From positions 8,733 to 72,732 of the forward strand of contig CAYFGP010000014.1 of the NCBI GenBank assembly GCA_964342385.1: 64,000 bases of DNA, in the 5' to 3' direction. The position numbers and the translations under genes were made by a program. The stretch comes from Oceanospirillum sp964342385. Its GTDB lineage: Bacteria; Pseudomonadota; Gammaproteobacteria; Pseudomonadales; Halomonadaceae. The number at the start of each line of letters is the position of its first letter. Positions within the stretch are counted from its first letter, which is position 1. This document shows, one piece after another, positions 50,321-59,882 of this stretch. The notes below the pieces were generated by a model, which saw only the letters and a list, made by a program, of their open reading frames with translations, did no database searches and was not told the DNA's origin.

Positions 50321-52159
50321 ATGGGTCGAAATAGTTCACCAAAAAACTTATCTGTCACCGTCATTTTGGCAGCTGCCATTGGTGGCTTGATGGCCATTAT
50401 GTTGATTATTGTGCAGCTGATTCATTTCACTGCCAACGAGAAAAATACCGCTGAGTTACTGGTTGATCAAGCTCGTAGCATCACCACAGATATCGAGTTG
50501 GGCATACGTCACCAGCTGGATAGTACCGAACAGATTCTGGCCAGTGTCAGTACTGAAATGGTTGAAGCAGAAGGGCTGATCTCAGATAGCCGTTTAGAAG
50601 ATCTGTTTTCAGGAGCTCTGTTAAGTCATGGCCGTATGGGAAGCCTGAACTTTTTTAATATGGATTATCGCCCCTATGGCATGGTGATAAATGACAAAGG
50701 GCGGCCCGAAGTTTCACCTATTGCTAACCATAAGCATCTGGCAAGAGAGAATCCCGATATTCAGCGTATCATCAATGTTTGCCGGCAAGAAGAGGGAGCT
50801 GTTTGGCACCAACCGGAGTTTTTTCAAACGGAATCCTTTCTTGTCGCAACACATCCGGTATTTCATCAAGACAAGTATATGGGCTGTCTGGCAGCAACAA
50901 TTGAAGTTCGTAGTCTTTCTGCTCTAATGGAGCGTCTAGGTGAACGCTTTGAAGCCACACTATTTATCTTGCGTGGTGAGGAGCGTGTTTTAGCTCATAA
51001 GACACTGACAGATACTCATCACAAACAAAATACAGATACCCCGTTAGTACATCTAAACGAGATCGACGACTCCGTTTTGCAGCAGATTTGGCAGACAGAG
51101 CAGGTTCATGAAGAATTTTCAGTCTTGGCTGAAGAAGGCATTCATGTTCACCTCACGAGAAACGATGATGAAAAGCCCTATCTATTTCTCACTAAAGAGC
51201 TGATTAACTATGGCGATGAGATTTTGACTGTGGGCGCCTGGTTTCCTTGGGAAACGTTCTCTACTCAAATTATGCGCCTGTTTTGGTCTTTTATTTCCGG
51301 TGTTGTACTACTGATTGTTGGTGTTGCACTGGCGGTATTGATGGGTAAGCGTATTGCTAAACCGATTAAAGAGACCGCACAGGCTGCAGCTAAAATCAGT
51401 CACTTAAGCCTGGATGATGTAGAACCTTTACCAGGCAGCCGCTTCTCTGAGTTAAATGATCAAGCTATGGCTTTTAACAGTATGCTGACGGGGCTGAAGG
51501 CTTTTGGTCATTATGTGCCAAGCAAGCTGGTTGATCGATTGATCCAGGAGGATGTTGCCTTAAGTGAGGTTTCCCAGGAAAGAGAACTGACAGTGATCTT
51601 TACCGATATCGCAGGTTTTACTTCTCAGTCGGAACAACTGCCTGCCAGTGATGTGGCTGATTTCTTAAACCATCACTTTGAGCTGTTAGGCTCCGCAGTT
51701 GATGCCGAAAATGGCACTATCGATAAATATATCGGCGATGCTTTAATGGCTTTCTGGGGGGCACCTGAACGTATGGATGATGCGCCAATCAGGGCCTGTC
51801 GTGCAGCATTAGCTATTAATCGGGCACTGGAAATAGACAATCAGCATCGAGTTAAACAAGGGCTTGAACCCGTTCAAATTCGCATCGGTGTTCATACCGG
51901 TTCTGTCGTTGTAGGTAATATCGGTTCCCAAGGTCGTATCAACTACACCATCGTGGGGGATACCGTTAATGCCAGTCAGCGTTTGGAATCCACTGGACGC
52001 GAGTTTGCCTTACCCGATGCGGCTGCAACGATTCTGATCAGTGAAGAAACTCGCCAACAGCTAAAGGAGCAGTTTGTTACTGAAGCTTTGGGTGAGGTTA
52101 AAGTGAAGGGGAGGGATAAAGCCATGGTGGTGTATCGTTTAATCTCCGAGCGCAGCTAA
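50321..52159 (+). CDS. Class III adenylate/guanylate cyclase with sensor domain
   Basis: A 612-residue membrane cyclase. Its two hydrophobic segments (about 12-32 and 318-340) flank a periplasmic sensor of about 280 residues. A HAMP-like linker and the class III cyclase domain follow. Metal-binding aspartates occur in IFTDIAGFT and DKYIGDALMAF, and the transition-state Asn-Arg in YTIVGDTVNASQRLE. It makes cAMP (or cGMP) from nucleoside triphosphate. The frame is open from 50090, but that would place a terminator in the coding sequence; the ATG at 50321 gives a normal N terminus. Confidence 0.88.
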   Translation: MGRNSSPKNLSVTVILAAAIGGLMAIMLIIVQLIHFTANEKNTAELLVDQARSITTDIELGIRHQLDSTEQILASVSTEMVEAEGLISDSRLEDLFSGALLSHGRMGSLNFFNMDYRPYGMVINDKGRPEVSPIANHKHLARENPDIQRIINVCRQEEGAVWHQPEFFQTESFLVATHPVFHQDKYMGCLAATIEVRSLSALMERLGERFEATLFILRGEERVLAHKTLTDTHHKQNTDTPLVHLNEIDDSVLQQIWQTEQVHEEFSVLAEEGIHVHLTRNDDEKPYLFLTKELINYGDEILTVGAWFPWETFSTQIMRLFWSFISGVVLLIVGVALAVLMGKRIAKPIKETAQAAAKISHLSLDDVEPLPGSRFSELNDQAMAFNSMLTGLKAFGHYVPSKLVDRLIQEDVALSEVSQERELTVIFTDIAGFTSQSEQLPASDVADFLNHHFELLGSAVDAENGTIDKYIGDALMAFWGAPERMDDAPIRACRAALAINRALEIDNQHRVKQGLEPVQIRIGVHTGSVVVGNIGSQGRINYTIVGDTVNASQRLESTGREFALPDAAATILISEETRQQLKEQFVTEALGEVKVKGRDKAMVVYRLISERS

Positions 52160-52244
52160 ATAGGGAAGCACTAAACAGAAAACAAACTTAGTCTGCAAAA
52201 AGGATCAATGGCTTGCTGTACCTCCATTATGGATAGAAGGCGCT

Positions 52245-52273
52245 GGTTTGGTTTGGTTTGGTTTGGTTTGGTT
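52245..52273. repeat. Pentamer tandem repeat GGTTT x5.8
   Basis: Five perfect GGTTT units plus GGTT lie in the gap between the cyclase and tetR genes, just before a terminator. The tract could be phase-variable in length but is not within a gene. Confidence 0.9.
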
Positions 52274-52282
52274 ACAAATGAT

Positions 52283-52319
52283 AAAGGGCGTTTTCCCATG
52301 GGAAAACGCCCTTTGTTTT
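52283..52319. terminator. Bidirectional intrinsic terminator, 32-bp palindrome
   Basis: A perfect palindrome with arms 52283-52298 and 52299-52314 centred on CCCATGGG, with A and T at the ends and further T residues after. It serves the convergent cyclase and tetR genes. Confidence 0.9.
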
Positions 52320-52341
52320 TGATGTATAGCTCAGCCTGGAA

Positions 52342-52905
52342 CTAAGTAGAAACCATACTCTTGGCCATAAGCTCAAAAGTCTGTTGTTTAAAATCTGCAG
52401 TATTAAACTCTGGATTTTCGACAATAAAGGTGGTTGTCGAGAAGATATTGCTTTGAATATTCTGTACAACAAATTCCAGTGGTAGTTTCACAAAGATGCC
52501 CGCATCTTGCCCTTGCTGGAAAAAATCATACAGAAAACCAAACACTTCCTGCATTGCCTGCCGTTTTGACTCTGCCGACAGTAATGGGCTGCCGTAGTAG
52601 AGTTTAAAAAAGACTAACTTTTCTGGGTTGTCCAAAAACCAGTCTAGGGCGTTATGCCAAAAGACCGCTGCTTTTGCTAAAGGGTCTTCAGGCAGCTCCT
52701 TTAGCATCACTTCAGCTAATTCCTGTTTGATTGTGCGGTACAGTTCATCAACCAGCACCTGCTTGTTAGGGAAGTGGTGGAACAAGGTACCAGTCGCCAC
52801 GCCCGCTTGCTTAGCGATGCTGGCGGTCGAGGTGCCACTAACCCCCTGAGTTACAAATAGGGTTAGTGCGGTATCAAGAATTGTTTGTCGCTTAGAAGCA
52901 GCCAT
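52342..52905 (-). CDS. TetR/AcrR family transcriptional regulator
   Basis: A 187-residue repressor. The helix-turn-helix occupies about residues 25-48 (SGTSTASIAKQAGVATGTLFHHFPNK), with a C-terminal ligand domain of roughly 130 residues. Its ATG overlaps the stop of the aldehyde dehydrogenase gene upstream (TAATG), so it is the second gene of that unit. It probably represses the unit through the TAGACTGA-type palindrome at 54350-54369. The ligand may be an aldehyde or acyl derivative (inference). Confidence 0.9.
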   Translation of the reverse strand: MAASKRQTILDTALTLFVTQGVSGTSTASIAKQAGVATGTLFHHFPNKQVLVDELYRTIKQELAEVMLKELPEDPLAKAAVFWHNALDWFLDNPEKLVFFKLYYGSPLLSAESKRQAMQEVFGFLYDFFQQGQDAGIFVKLPLEFVVQNIQSNIFSTTTFIVENPEFNTADFKQQTFELMAKSMVST

Positions 52906-54335
52906 TAGCGTAGGAATACCTTTCTAAAAATTTTAACCGCTAAGTCTCTGTTTTTTAACAGCATACCACTGCGTGGTAACCAAGAGAAAGATTGGAGTAC
53001 CGTCTTAGCATGTGAGAAGGTCTTAAAGCCCTCAACGCCATGGTAATGGCCCATGCCTGATTCACCAATGCCGCCAAAAGGAGCATCATCAGCTGCCACA
53101 TGCATCAGGGTATCGTTAATGCAAACACCGCCACTATGAGTGAGCTGTTTTACTCGTTGCTGTAGAGCTTTATTGTCACTCATCAAATATAAAGCCAGAG
53201 GCCGTGGACGGGCCTGGATATAGCTAAATGCCTTATCAATATCCTGATAGGTCAGAATCGGCAGGATAGGGCCAAAGATCTCGTTTTTCATCAACTCCAT
53301 ATCATCCGTGACATCGGTTACTAGGTGTGGGCACATCCAATGATTCTCACCGTCTATTCCATCCGCTAAAACCGGCTCAATGTTAGCGCCTTTGGCTTTT
53401 GCATCATCAAGGTAACTCTGCAAGCGAGAAAACTGTCGTTGATCGACGACATTGCCAAAACGACATTGGTTTTTGTCACCGTCGAAATAGCGCTGGTAAG
53501 CTTGTTTATAGGTTGCAATAAACTCATCACGACGGGATTCCGGTAACAAAATATAATCAGGTGAAACACAGATCTGACCGGCATTGATGGATTTGCCCAG
53601 CATGATGGCGTCAACCGCTGCTGCCATCTTAGCATCTTCGGCAATAATGACCGGTGATTTACCACCCAGCTCCAGAGTGATCGGAGTCAGATTATCTGCA
53701 GCGGCTCTGGCCACATGCCGGCCGACCTGTGTAGAACCAGTGAAAAACAGATGATCAAAGGGCAGGGCACTGAACTGCGCCGCGACCTCACTTTCACCTT
53801 CGATAATAACGACTTCATCAGACATCGGTTCGAAAATAGTACGAATCACCTGGTTGGTATGAGGTGTAAATTCACTCATTTTAACCATCACTTTATTACC
53901 CGCTGCCAAAGCTGTGATGATAGGGCCCAGGCTCAGAAAAACTGGAAAGTTCCACGGAACAATAACACCGACAACCCCCAACGGCTGATAGTGCACGGAA
54001 ACAGAGGAGGGTGATAAAGCCAAGCCAGAATGGCGTTTCACGGGTTTCAACCACTTGGGCAGCTTCTTATAAACATAATTTAGCTGCTGTACCGATGGCA
54101 TTACATCAGCCAGTAGACTATCGAATTCGCTACGATAACCATAATCCTGATTCAATGCTTGATACAGTGCCTGCTCATTGTTCAACACATTTTGCTTTAA
54201 CTGCTTAATCAACTGGCGACGTTCAGCCAGATTTGGATAAGGTTTCGCTGAGAATGAAGTTTTTAAACGCTGAAACTCATTGTCTAAATGCTGTAGGTCT
54301 TCAGCAGGCTGATGCACGGTTGCCAGGGTATTCAT
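52905..54335 (-). CDS. Coniferyl-aldehyde-dehydrogenase-like NAD(P)-dependent ALDH
   Basis: About 476 residues. The NAD-binding GVIVPWNFPVFLSLGP, the FTGSTQVGR motif, the catalytic Cys in SINAGQICVSPDY and general base Glu in LELGGKSP are all present. It groups with the coniferyl aldehyde/fatty-aldehyde type that lacks a signal peptide, with a short hydrophobic-basic C terminus that could tether it to membrane. The frame is open to 54383; the ATG at 54335 has GGAG eight nt upstream. It is cotranscribed with the TetR gene and preceded by its operator. Confidence 0.88.
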   Translation of the reverse strand: MNTLATVHQPAEDLQHLDNEFQRLKTSFSAKPYPNLAERRQLIKQLKQNVLNNEQALYQALNQDYGYRSEFDSLLADVMPSVQQLNYVYKKLPKWLKPVKRHSGLALSPSSVSVHYQPLGVVGVIVPWNFPVFLSLGPIITALAAGNKVMVKMSEFTPHTNQVIRTIFEPMSDEVVIIEGESEVAAQFSALPFDHLFFTGSTQVGRHVARAAADNLTPITLELGGKSPVIIAEDAKMAAAVDAIMLGKSINAGQICVSPDYILLPESRRDEFIATYKQAYQRYFDGDKNQCRFGNVVDQRQFSRLQSYLDDAKAKGANIEPVLADGIDGENHWMCPHLVTDVTDDMELMKNEIFGPILPILTYQDIDKAFSYIQARPRPLALYLMSDNKALQQRVKQLTHSGGVCINDTLMHVAADDAPFGGIGESGMGHYHGVEGFKTFSHAKTVLQSFSWLPRSGMLLKNRDLAVKIFRKVFLR

Positions 54336-54349
54336 GATTATCACTCCAA

Positions 54350-54369
54350 TAGACTGATTAGTCGGTCTA
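54350..54369. promoter_or_regulatory. TetR-type operator palindrome
   Basis: TAGACTGA-TTAG-TCGGTCTA is an imperfect 20-bp dyad just before the aldehyde dehydrogenase start. TAGACNG/CNGTCTA is the common shape of operators for small TetR regulators, and the regulator is encoded at the end of the same operon. Confidence 0.78.
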
Positions 54370-54522
54370 TAGTTGCATGACAATAATAATACGTCAAAGT
54401 GCTTAGTATTGATTTCGGGGCTTTGTACGCCAACTGTCCTTTAAAGATAAGCTTTTGGCATGTCAGGACAGCTGGCAAAAATGTGATGAACAATCAGAAG
54501 GAGAAGAGTCGGACTGGAAAGA

Positions 54523-54993
54523 TTACTGGTATTTTGCCGAAGTAATAAACTCTTCGAATGTCTCGCACCAGACAATAACACTGGTGTAATTGGTTGGATC
54601 GATACTTTCTGGCACTGAGACAACAAAGTTCTCAAAGGTTTTCACATCACCCACTTGTACCATCTTGCTTTTCAAGCGGAGAAAGTCGGCTTCTGTTTCA
54701 ACATAACTCGGAGATAGATACAGCTTGTAGTCTGGCCCAGGAGCCAGTTCTCCCATCAATGAGATAGCATTTTTACCAATAGAGACCTGACCTTCACCCC
54801 AATGAAAGGTATCGCTATCCTGAAGATCACGTCGGAATTGTGCTGTAAAAATAGCATTTTGATCAACCTGCTGAACCTCTGACACCGTTGGTGCTGGTGG
54901 GGCAGTTAAGATCGGCAATGCATAGATGCCAGCGGCAAAGCCAACAGCAAGCATGAGACAATGAGTAATCACAAGAAAAACAAATCTATCCAT
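54523..54993 (-). CDS. DM13 domain protein, membrane-anchored or exported
   Basis: About 156 residues with an N-terminal hydrophobic segment (LVITHCLMLAVGFAAGIYAL) acting as anchor or signal. The remainder is a DM13 domain (DTFHWGEGQVSIGK, then GPDYKLYLSPSYVET and the terminal VIVWCETFEEF with its conserved cysteine). DM13 is thought to act in redox or electron transfer, though this is not settled. The frame is open to 55032; the ATG at 54993 has AGGA six nt upstream. It is monocistronic. Confidence 0.82.
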   Translation of the reverse strand: MDRFVFLVITHCLMLAVGFAAGIYALPILTAPPAPTVSEVQQVDQNAIFTAQFRRDLQDSDTFHWGEGQVSIGKNAISLMGELAPGPDYKLYLSPSYVETEADFLRLKSKMVQVGDVKTFENFVVSVPESIDPTNYTSVIVWCETFEEFITSAKYQ

Positions 54994-55183
54994 AATCGGT
55001 CCTGCAGTGTTTTTAAAGGTTATGCATAGCAAAATAAAAGTCTTTTACCATGCATAAGATATAGCTGATAAAGCGCCGCTTTGTTGTTTAATTGCGGCTT
55101 TTTTGCAATTTTTGCTTTAAACCCCACTATTCTTTAACCATAACCTCACAATACAAAGGGTTGCCACCTTTACTGGAGGCATT

Positions 55184-56671
55184 ATGGGTAAAGAAATAGC
55201 TGAAAATGGTTTTAGTTCAGATAGTTATCGACAGTTTGAACAAAAACTTCAATCAAATCTGTTGGCCTTGTCACAATTGCTTCAGAAAAAGGAGTTTGGC
55301 CGCTGTCGTAACGACAGTCTGCGTTTCGGCGCGGAACTGGAGATGTATATTGTTGACCAGCAGGGCGAACCGCTGCCTATTAATCAGACACTATTGGATT
55401 GCGCGCAAGACCCTATACTCACTCTGGAACTGAATCGTTATAACCTGGAGTTTAATCTTAAGCCTCATACGCTCAGTGAACGACCATTTGAATCTACAGA
55501 ACAGCAGATCCTTAAACAACTTAACAGACTTAATCAGCTAGCCGAGCCTTTTTCCGGACGAGTTGTACCTATTGGAATCTTACCGACGCTAAAGCCGTGT
55601 CATTTAGGCTCGCTTTTTATGACAGATCGGGAACGTTACAGGGTCTTGGTGGCTCAGTTATTGAGGAATAGGGGCTGTGACTTCTCTATTCATATCAACG
55701 GACACAATCCACTACGTATGTTAATGGGGGATATCACACTCGAGGGAGTCAATACCTCATTTCAGGTGCATTACCGGGTTGAGTCTGAAGACTATATCAA
55801 TACCTATAACGCATTTCAGCTGGTGACTCCCTTGGTTCTGGCGATGAGTGCGAATTCACCGATGTTATTTGGCCATCAGCTCTGGCAGGAAACCCGTATC
55901 CCACTTTTTAAACAATCCATCGATGCCCGGGTTAAAGATCGTTATCAATGGCACGAGCCCGCAAGAGTTGGTTTTGGCCAGGGCTGGCTGCGGCAATCAC
56001 CCTTGGAAGCCTTCCAGCAAAGTGCTTTTTTATATCCTCCGTTACTGCCTATCTGCTCTGATGAGGATCCTCAACAAATACTGGCTGAAGGTAAAATTCC
56101 GGAGCTTAATGAATTGAAGTTACACCAGGGTACGGTTTGGTCATGGAATCGCCCTGTCTATGATCCAGCTGATAATGGCCATCTACGTATAGAAATGCGA
56201 GCGCTACCTGCCGGGCCAACAACTATAGATATGGTGGCCAATGCAGCATTTTATATTGGCTTGGCTGAAAGTTATAAAGATCAGATGCCTGATTTGTTGT
56301 CTGCTATGCCATTCTCATTGGCAGAATATAACTTCTATCGCTCAGCACAATACGGTTTACAAGCCGAGATAATTTGGCCAGATACCTTCCCTTCAGGCTG
56401 CAAGCAGCAACCAATCACACAGGTAATCGAACAGAATATCAGCAGAGCAGAGGAGGGTTTACAGGCGATTGGTATCACCAGTGAAGAGATCAATAAATAT
56501 CTGACGGTGATCGTTAATCGACTGAGCAAACAGACGACTGCCGCTGATTGGCAGATTAAGACCTTAGATAAGTATCATCAGCAAACCAGTAAGGCGAAAA
56601 GTCTACCTTTGATGCTCGAGGAATATATTGCCAACAGTCGAAGCAATCACCCTGTCAGTGAGTGGGAATAA
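55184..56671 (+). CDS. GCS2-family glutamate-cysteine ligase-like enzyme
   Basis: A 495-residue ATP-dependent carboxylate-amine ligase of the GCS2 type. Visible motifs are RFGAELEMYIVD near residue 45 and LNRYNLEFNLKP at 85-96, with the substrate-binding region GCDFSIHINGHNP and a later RIEMRALPAGPTT. GCS2 proteins ligate glutamate to cysteine or other amines, but family members are not all glutathione enzymes. It is in an operon with an aspartoacylase-like hydrolase 15 bp downstream, so it may form or break an unusual gamma-glutamyl or N-acyl compound. The N-terminal helix resembles the family's usual leader. Confidence 0.82.
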   Translation: MGKEIAENGFSSDSYRQFEQKLQSNLLALSQLLQKKEFGRCRNDSLRFGAELEMYIVDQQGEPLPINQTLLDCAQDPILTLELNRYNLEFNLKPHTLSERPFESTEQQILKQLNRLNQLAEPFSGRVVPIGILPTLKPCHLGSLFMTDRERYRVLVAQLLRNRGCDFSIHINGHNPLRMLMGDITLEGVNTSFQVHYRVESEDYINTYNAFQLVTPLVLAMSANSPMLFGHQLWQETRIPLFKQSIDARVKDRYQWHEPARVGFGQGWLRQSPLEAFQQSAFLYPPLLPICSDEDPQQILAEGKIPELNELKLHQGTVWSWNRPVYDPADNGHLRIEMRALPAGPTTIDMVANAAFYIGLAESYKDQMPDLLSAMPFSLAEYNFYRSAQYGLQAEIIWPDTFPSGCKQQPITQVIEQNISRAEEGLQAIGITSEEINKYLTVIVNRLSKQTTAADWQIKTLDKYHQQTSKAKSLPLMLEEYIANSRSNHPVSEWE

Positions 56672-56686
56672 TGGAGGAACCAAGCA

Positions 56687-57733
56687 GTGACAGCGCAATT
56701 TAAACGTCTTATTGACCCCAATATAGCCATTTTAGGCGACAATACACGACAGTTTCTGGAAAATTTAGCTCAGCCCACAGCTATATTTTTGACGGGAAGG
56801 GAGAGTAGCCGTTGTCGCGCTCTAGTGACACTACTACATGGCAATGAACCTTCAGGGGTTGAGGCGCTTTTTCGCTGGTTGCGTTCAGGTATGAAGCCTG
56901 AGGTAGACCTGCTATGTATTATCGCTTCAGTAAAGGCTGCTAGCATAGAGCCTGTGTTTAGTCACCGAATGATCGCAGGACAAAGGGATCTTAATCGCTG
57001 CTTTAAACCACCTTTCACTGATGAGGCTGGGCAGCTGGCTCAGCAGATTTTAGCGATTATTGCTGAACATCAACCTGAGGCCATTCTTGATCTGCATAAT
57101 ACTTCCGGTTCCGGCCCGGGGTTTGCCGTAGCCGCTGGTCATCACATACAACATCAGGCTTTAGCTTCATTGTTTACTCAGAGAATGATTATCACCGATC
57201 TCAGGTTAGGGTCTTTAATGGAGCTGAGCCAAAACCCTTACCCCATAGTCACTATTGAGTGTGGTGGCCGTTTGGATGAGTCGGCTCATCAATTGGCATT
57301 CGAGGGCATGCAAAAGTATTTTCTGGCTGATCAGGTATTAGAGCCGCAACAGTGTGACTTTGCTCTTGATCTACTCTACAACCCTGTACGTTTAGAACTC
57401 AAACCAGAAACAAGCCTAACCTATGCATTGGAGTCAACGGAATCTGATGTCACCTTGTTGGCTGATATTGAGCACCTAAACTCAGGCATTGTACACCAAG
57501 GCATTCAATTGGGATGGATAGAATCTGAAATATGCTCACTGGCCGATATATTTCAGGCTCAAAACAGTAGAGGGGAGGATGTGCTGGATCGAATTATCGC
57601 CGTGAAAGGCAATCAACTGTATTTTCCCCAGGATCTGATTCTCTTTATGGTAACAACCGACCCTCGTATTGCCTGTAGCGATTGCCTGTTTTATGCCAGC
57701 TGTACCGATGGTAGCGAAATAAGTCCGACTTAA
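56687..57733 (+). CDS. Succinylglutamate desuccinylase/aspartoacylase-like enzyme
   Basis: A 348-residue M14-like zinc deacylase. The zinc His and Glu lie in LLHGNEPSGVEAL; the second region DLHNTSGSGPGFAV and TIECGGRLDES complete the fold. Such enzymes hydrolyse N-acyl amino acids (N-succinylglutamate, N-acetylaspartate or acyl-ectoine-like substrates). The start is GTG with GGAGGA upstream. Its operon with the GCS2 ligase is the main clue to function. A C-terminal beta domain (ILDRIIAVKGNQLYFPQD) is similar to that of aspartoacylase. Confidence 0.85.
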   Translation: MTAQFKRLIDPNIAILGDNTRQFLENLAQPTAIFLTGRESSRCRALVTLLHGNEPSGVEALFRWLRSGMKPEVDLLCIIASVKAASIEPVFSHRMIAGQRDLNRCFKPPFTDEAGQLAQQILAIIAEHQPEAILDLHNTSGSGPGFAVAAGHHIQHQALASLFTQRMIITDLRLGSLMELSQNPYPIVTIECGGRLDESAHQLAFEGMQKYFLADQVLEPQQCDFALDLLYNPVRLELKPETSLTYALESTESDVTLLADIEHLNSGIVHQGIQLGWIESEICSLADIFQAQNSRGEDVLDRIIAVKGNQLYFPQDLILFMVTTDPRIACSDCLFYASCTDGSEISPT

Positions 57734-57900
57734 TTCAGATATTGTCCATGACTCAGTTCAATCTTGAAATTTTTGCGGGTAGGGCTTGAGAAGGTGAGAA
57801 CATCCCTGTATACCCCATGTTAATTCGATAAGTACAGTAAAAAAACTGTGTTACTGATTGACCTTGCTTGCGTTGTCTTTTGGCCTTCAGGTATTCGAGA

Positions 57901-58338
57901 TTAGCTGGCCGTAATAGTGTAAACAGGGCCTCGATCGCCGATAGAAGCACTACCTGAAATGGCGTAACGTCCTTCGCGATAGATCTGCTGCTGTTCGTCT
58001 TTACTACCATTGCTGTTGCCGTTCTGACACCAGCGCAGTACATCTTTAGCTTTCACCTTGATAGGGCAGGCCGGAAAGTCGGGATTATCAGTAGAGAAAA
58101 TAACGATAGTAAAAGAAGCATTATCCAGATCGGCGTCAGGTTGTAGATACCAAGATGCTTTTGAAATATGTTCATCATAAGGAGCTGATAGGCAGGTATC
58201 TGTCGCGTCTGAGCCATCTCTGAGATAACCACCGTCAAAATCAAGAATGGCACAAGTCAGTTGGCTTTGACCTTTAAGGCTAGATTGGCTGCGATTTTCT
58301 ACTGATAGTTGTAGTAGTTTGTGGTTAATGGCATTCAT
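57901..58338 (-). CDS. Hypothetical protein, no family recognised
   Basis: A 145-residue protein without signal peptide or membrane segment. It has four cysteines, at positions 29, 50, 91 and 104 (LTCAIL, DTCLSA, PACPIK, RWCQNG). The middle part resembles a soluble beta-rich domain (LDNASFTIVIFSTDNPDF). I do not recognise the family. The frame is open to 58356, but the ATG at 58338 has AGGGGG five nt upstream. It is alone between convergent and paaE genes. Two-domain or toxin-immunity roles would be guesses. Confidence 0.6.
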   Translation of the reverse strand: MNAINHKLLQLSVENRSQSSLKGQSQLTCAILDFDGGYLRDGSDATDTCLSAPYDEHISKASWYLQPDADLDNASFTIVIFSTDNPDFPACPIKVKAKDVLRWCQNGNSNGSKDEQQQIYREGRYAISGSASIGDRGPVYTITAS

Positions 58339-58706
58339 AATGGCCCCCTTAAACACTCTTGTGCACCTTCTTGCTCACAGTTAACTTTCTTTCGTAAGCA
58401 ATCTTAATTTTTGCACTCCTTGCTACTATCTGAGTAGGTATTCCTTACGCCTTAACGTGATTGTGGTTTAAAAAGTTACGCGACGCTATTACACGCTATT
58501 ACACCGAGTGGATTTTGGGCTGCAAATAATAGATAAAACACTGATTTTAAAAGTAAAAAATTCAGCAGAATAGGGAGAGAGTAGAATGAATGGAGAAGTT
58601 GTTGAGACAAAATATGTTAGATATGATTTTAATGCTTAGACTGGGAAATCAGCACCCAAACAAAAAAAGCTTGTGAAAAGCATCTTGTCCAGGTGCTAAA
58701 CGATGA
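58339..58706. other. Intergenic region, no gene seen
   Basis: 368 bp between the hypothetical gene and paaE. It contains a direct repeat GCTATTACAC (near 58482 and 58493) and is otherwise featureless. It must hold the promoter of the hypothetical gene. No terminator for the paa operon was recognised with confidence. Confidence 0.5.
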
Positions 58707-59804
58707 TTAACGCTGATCGAAGTCCAAAACAACTTCGTCAGTAATCGGGTGCGCCTGACAACTCAGAACGTAACCCGCGTCGATTTCGTGTTGCTCCAGA
58801 CCGTGAGAGATATCCATCTCAACCTGGCCTTTGGTCAGCTTACACTTACAGGTAGAACATACACCTGCCTTACAGGAATAAGGTAGGTCCATACCGTTAT
58901 CAATACCGGCATCCAGGATGTTTTCACCCACAGTCGCCAGATCGAAAGATACCGCACGACCATCAGAAACAACCGTAACCTTACTGGTTTTCTCTTCGCC
59001 GTATTCCGCTACACGCTGTTGAGCACGTTTCAGTGCTTCTTCAGAGTCTGCAGAAGAGCTGGAGAACAGCTCGTAGTGAATCTGATCATCGCTCAGACCT
59101 TCCATACGGAAGCCGCGGGATACTTCAGACATCATGGCTTCAGGACCACAGATGAAGGCCTCATCGGTGTTCTTGATATCGATCAGACCGCTCTTTTGCA
59201 GCTGGTAGCCTTTCTTGTTATCGATACGACCGTTCAGCAGATCAGCACCCTGATCTTCGTAATCCATGATATTGATCCACTGGAAGCGGTTCATATAACG
59301 GTTTTTAACGAAGTTCAGCTCATCTTTGAACATTACCGTGTTGCTACGCTGGTTACCGTAGATCAGAGTCACGGTGCTGTTTGGCTCGATATCCAGCACA
59401 GATTTCATGATAGAAATCATTGGCGTGATACCGGAACCTGCAGCGATACACATGTAGTTCTTAGCGTTGTCAGCATTCAATTCAGTGTAGAAGCTACCCT
59501 GAGGTGGCATCACTTCAACTGACATACCTGGCTTAAACTCATCGTTGGCGTAGTTAGAGAACTTACCGCCATCAACACGCTTGATACCCACACGCATATG
59601 GCCATCGGTAACGCCAGAGCAGATAGAGTAGGAGCGACGTACATCTTCGCCATCAATCATGGCGCGCAGAGTCAGGAATTGACCCTGGATAAAATTAAAC
59701 TTTTCTTTCAGTTCAGCGGGAACTGCGAAACTGACACAGATCGCGGTGTCGGTTTCTGGCTGAACATCAGCAATTTTCAGCGTGTAAAAATTGGTGTCAG
59801 ACAT
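58707..59804 (-). CDS. paaE: Phenylacetyl-CoA epoxidase reductase subunit PaaE
   Basis: A 365-residue ferredoxin-NADP reductase-like protein that feeds electrons to the di-iron epoxidase. The N-terminal FAD/NADPH domain has RRSYSICSG and GSGITPM; the C-terminal plant-type [2Fe-2S] ferredoxin has CKAGVCSTCKC and a last Cys (YVLSCQAHP). AAGGTG precedes the ATG. It ends the paaABCDE operon. Confidence 0.96.
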   Translation of the reverse strand: MSDTNFYTLKIADVQPETDTAICVSFAVPAELKEKFNFIQGQFLTLRAMIDGEDVRRSYSICSGVTDGHMRVGIKRVDGGKFSNYANDEFKPGMSVEVMPPQGSFYTELNADNAKNYMCIAAGSGITPMISIMKSVLDIEPNSTVTLIYGNQRSNTVMFKDELNFVKNRYMNRFQWINIMDYEDQGADLLNGRIDNKKGYQLQKSGLIDIKNTDEAFICGPEAMMSEVSRGFRMEGLSDDQIHYELFSSSSADSEEALKRAQQRVAEYGEEKTSKVTVVSDGRAVSFDLATVGENILDAGIDNGMDLPYSCKAGVCSTCKCKLTKGQVEMDISHGLEQHEIDAGYVLSCQAHPITDEVVLDFDQR

Positions 59805-59882
59805 TGCTTCACCTTTATATCCATTACGAACCGGACCCTTCAGCCCGGCTCTGCTGAATCTAATACTCTGAAATTCTGAGGC

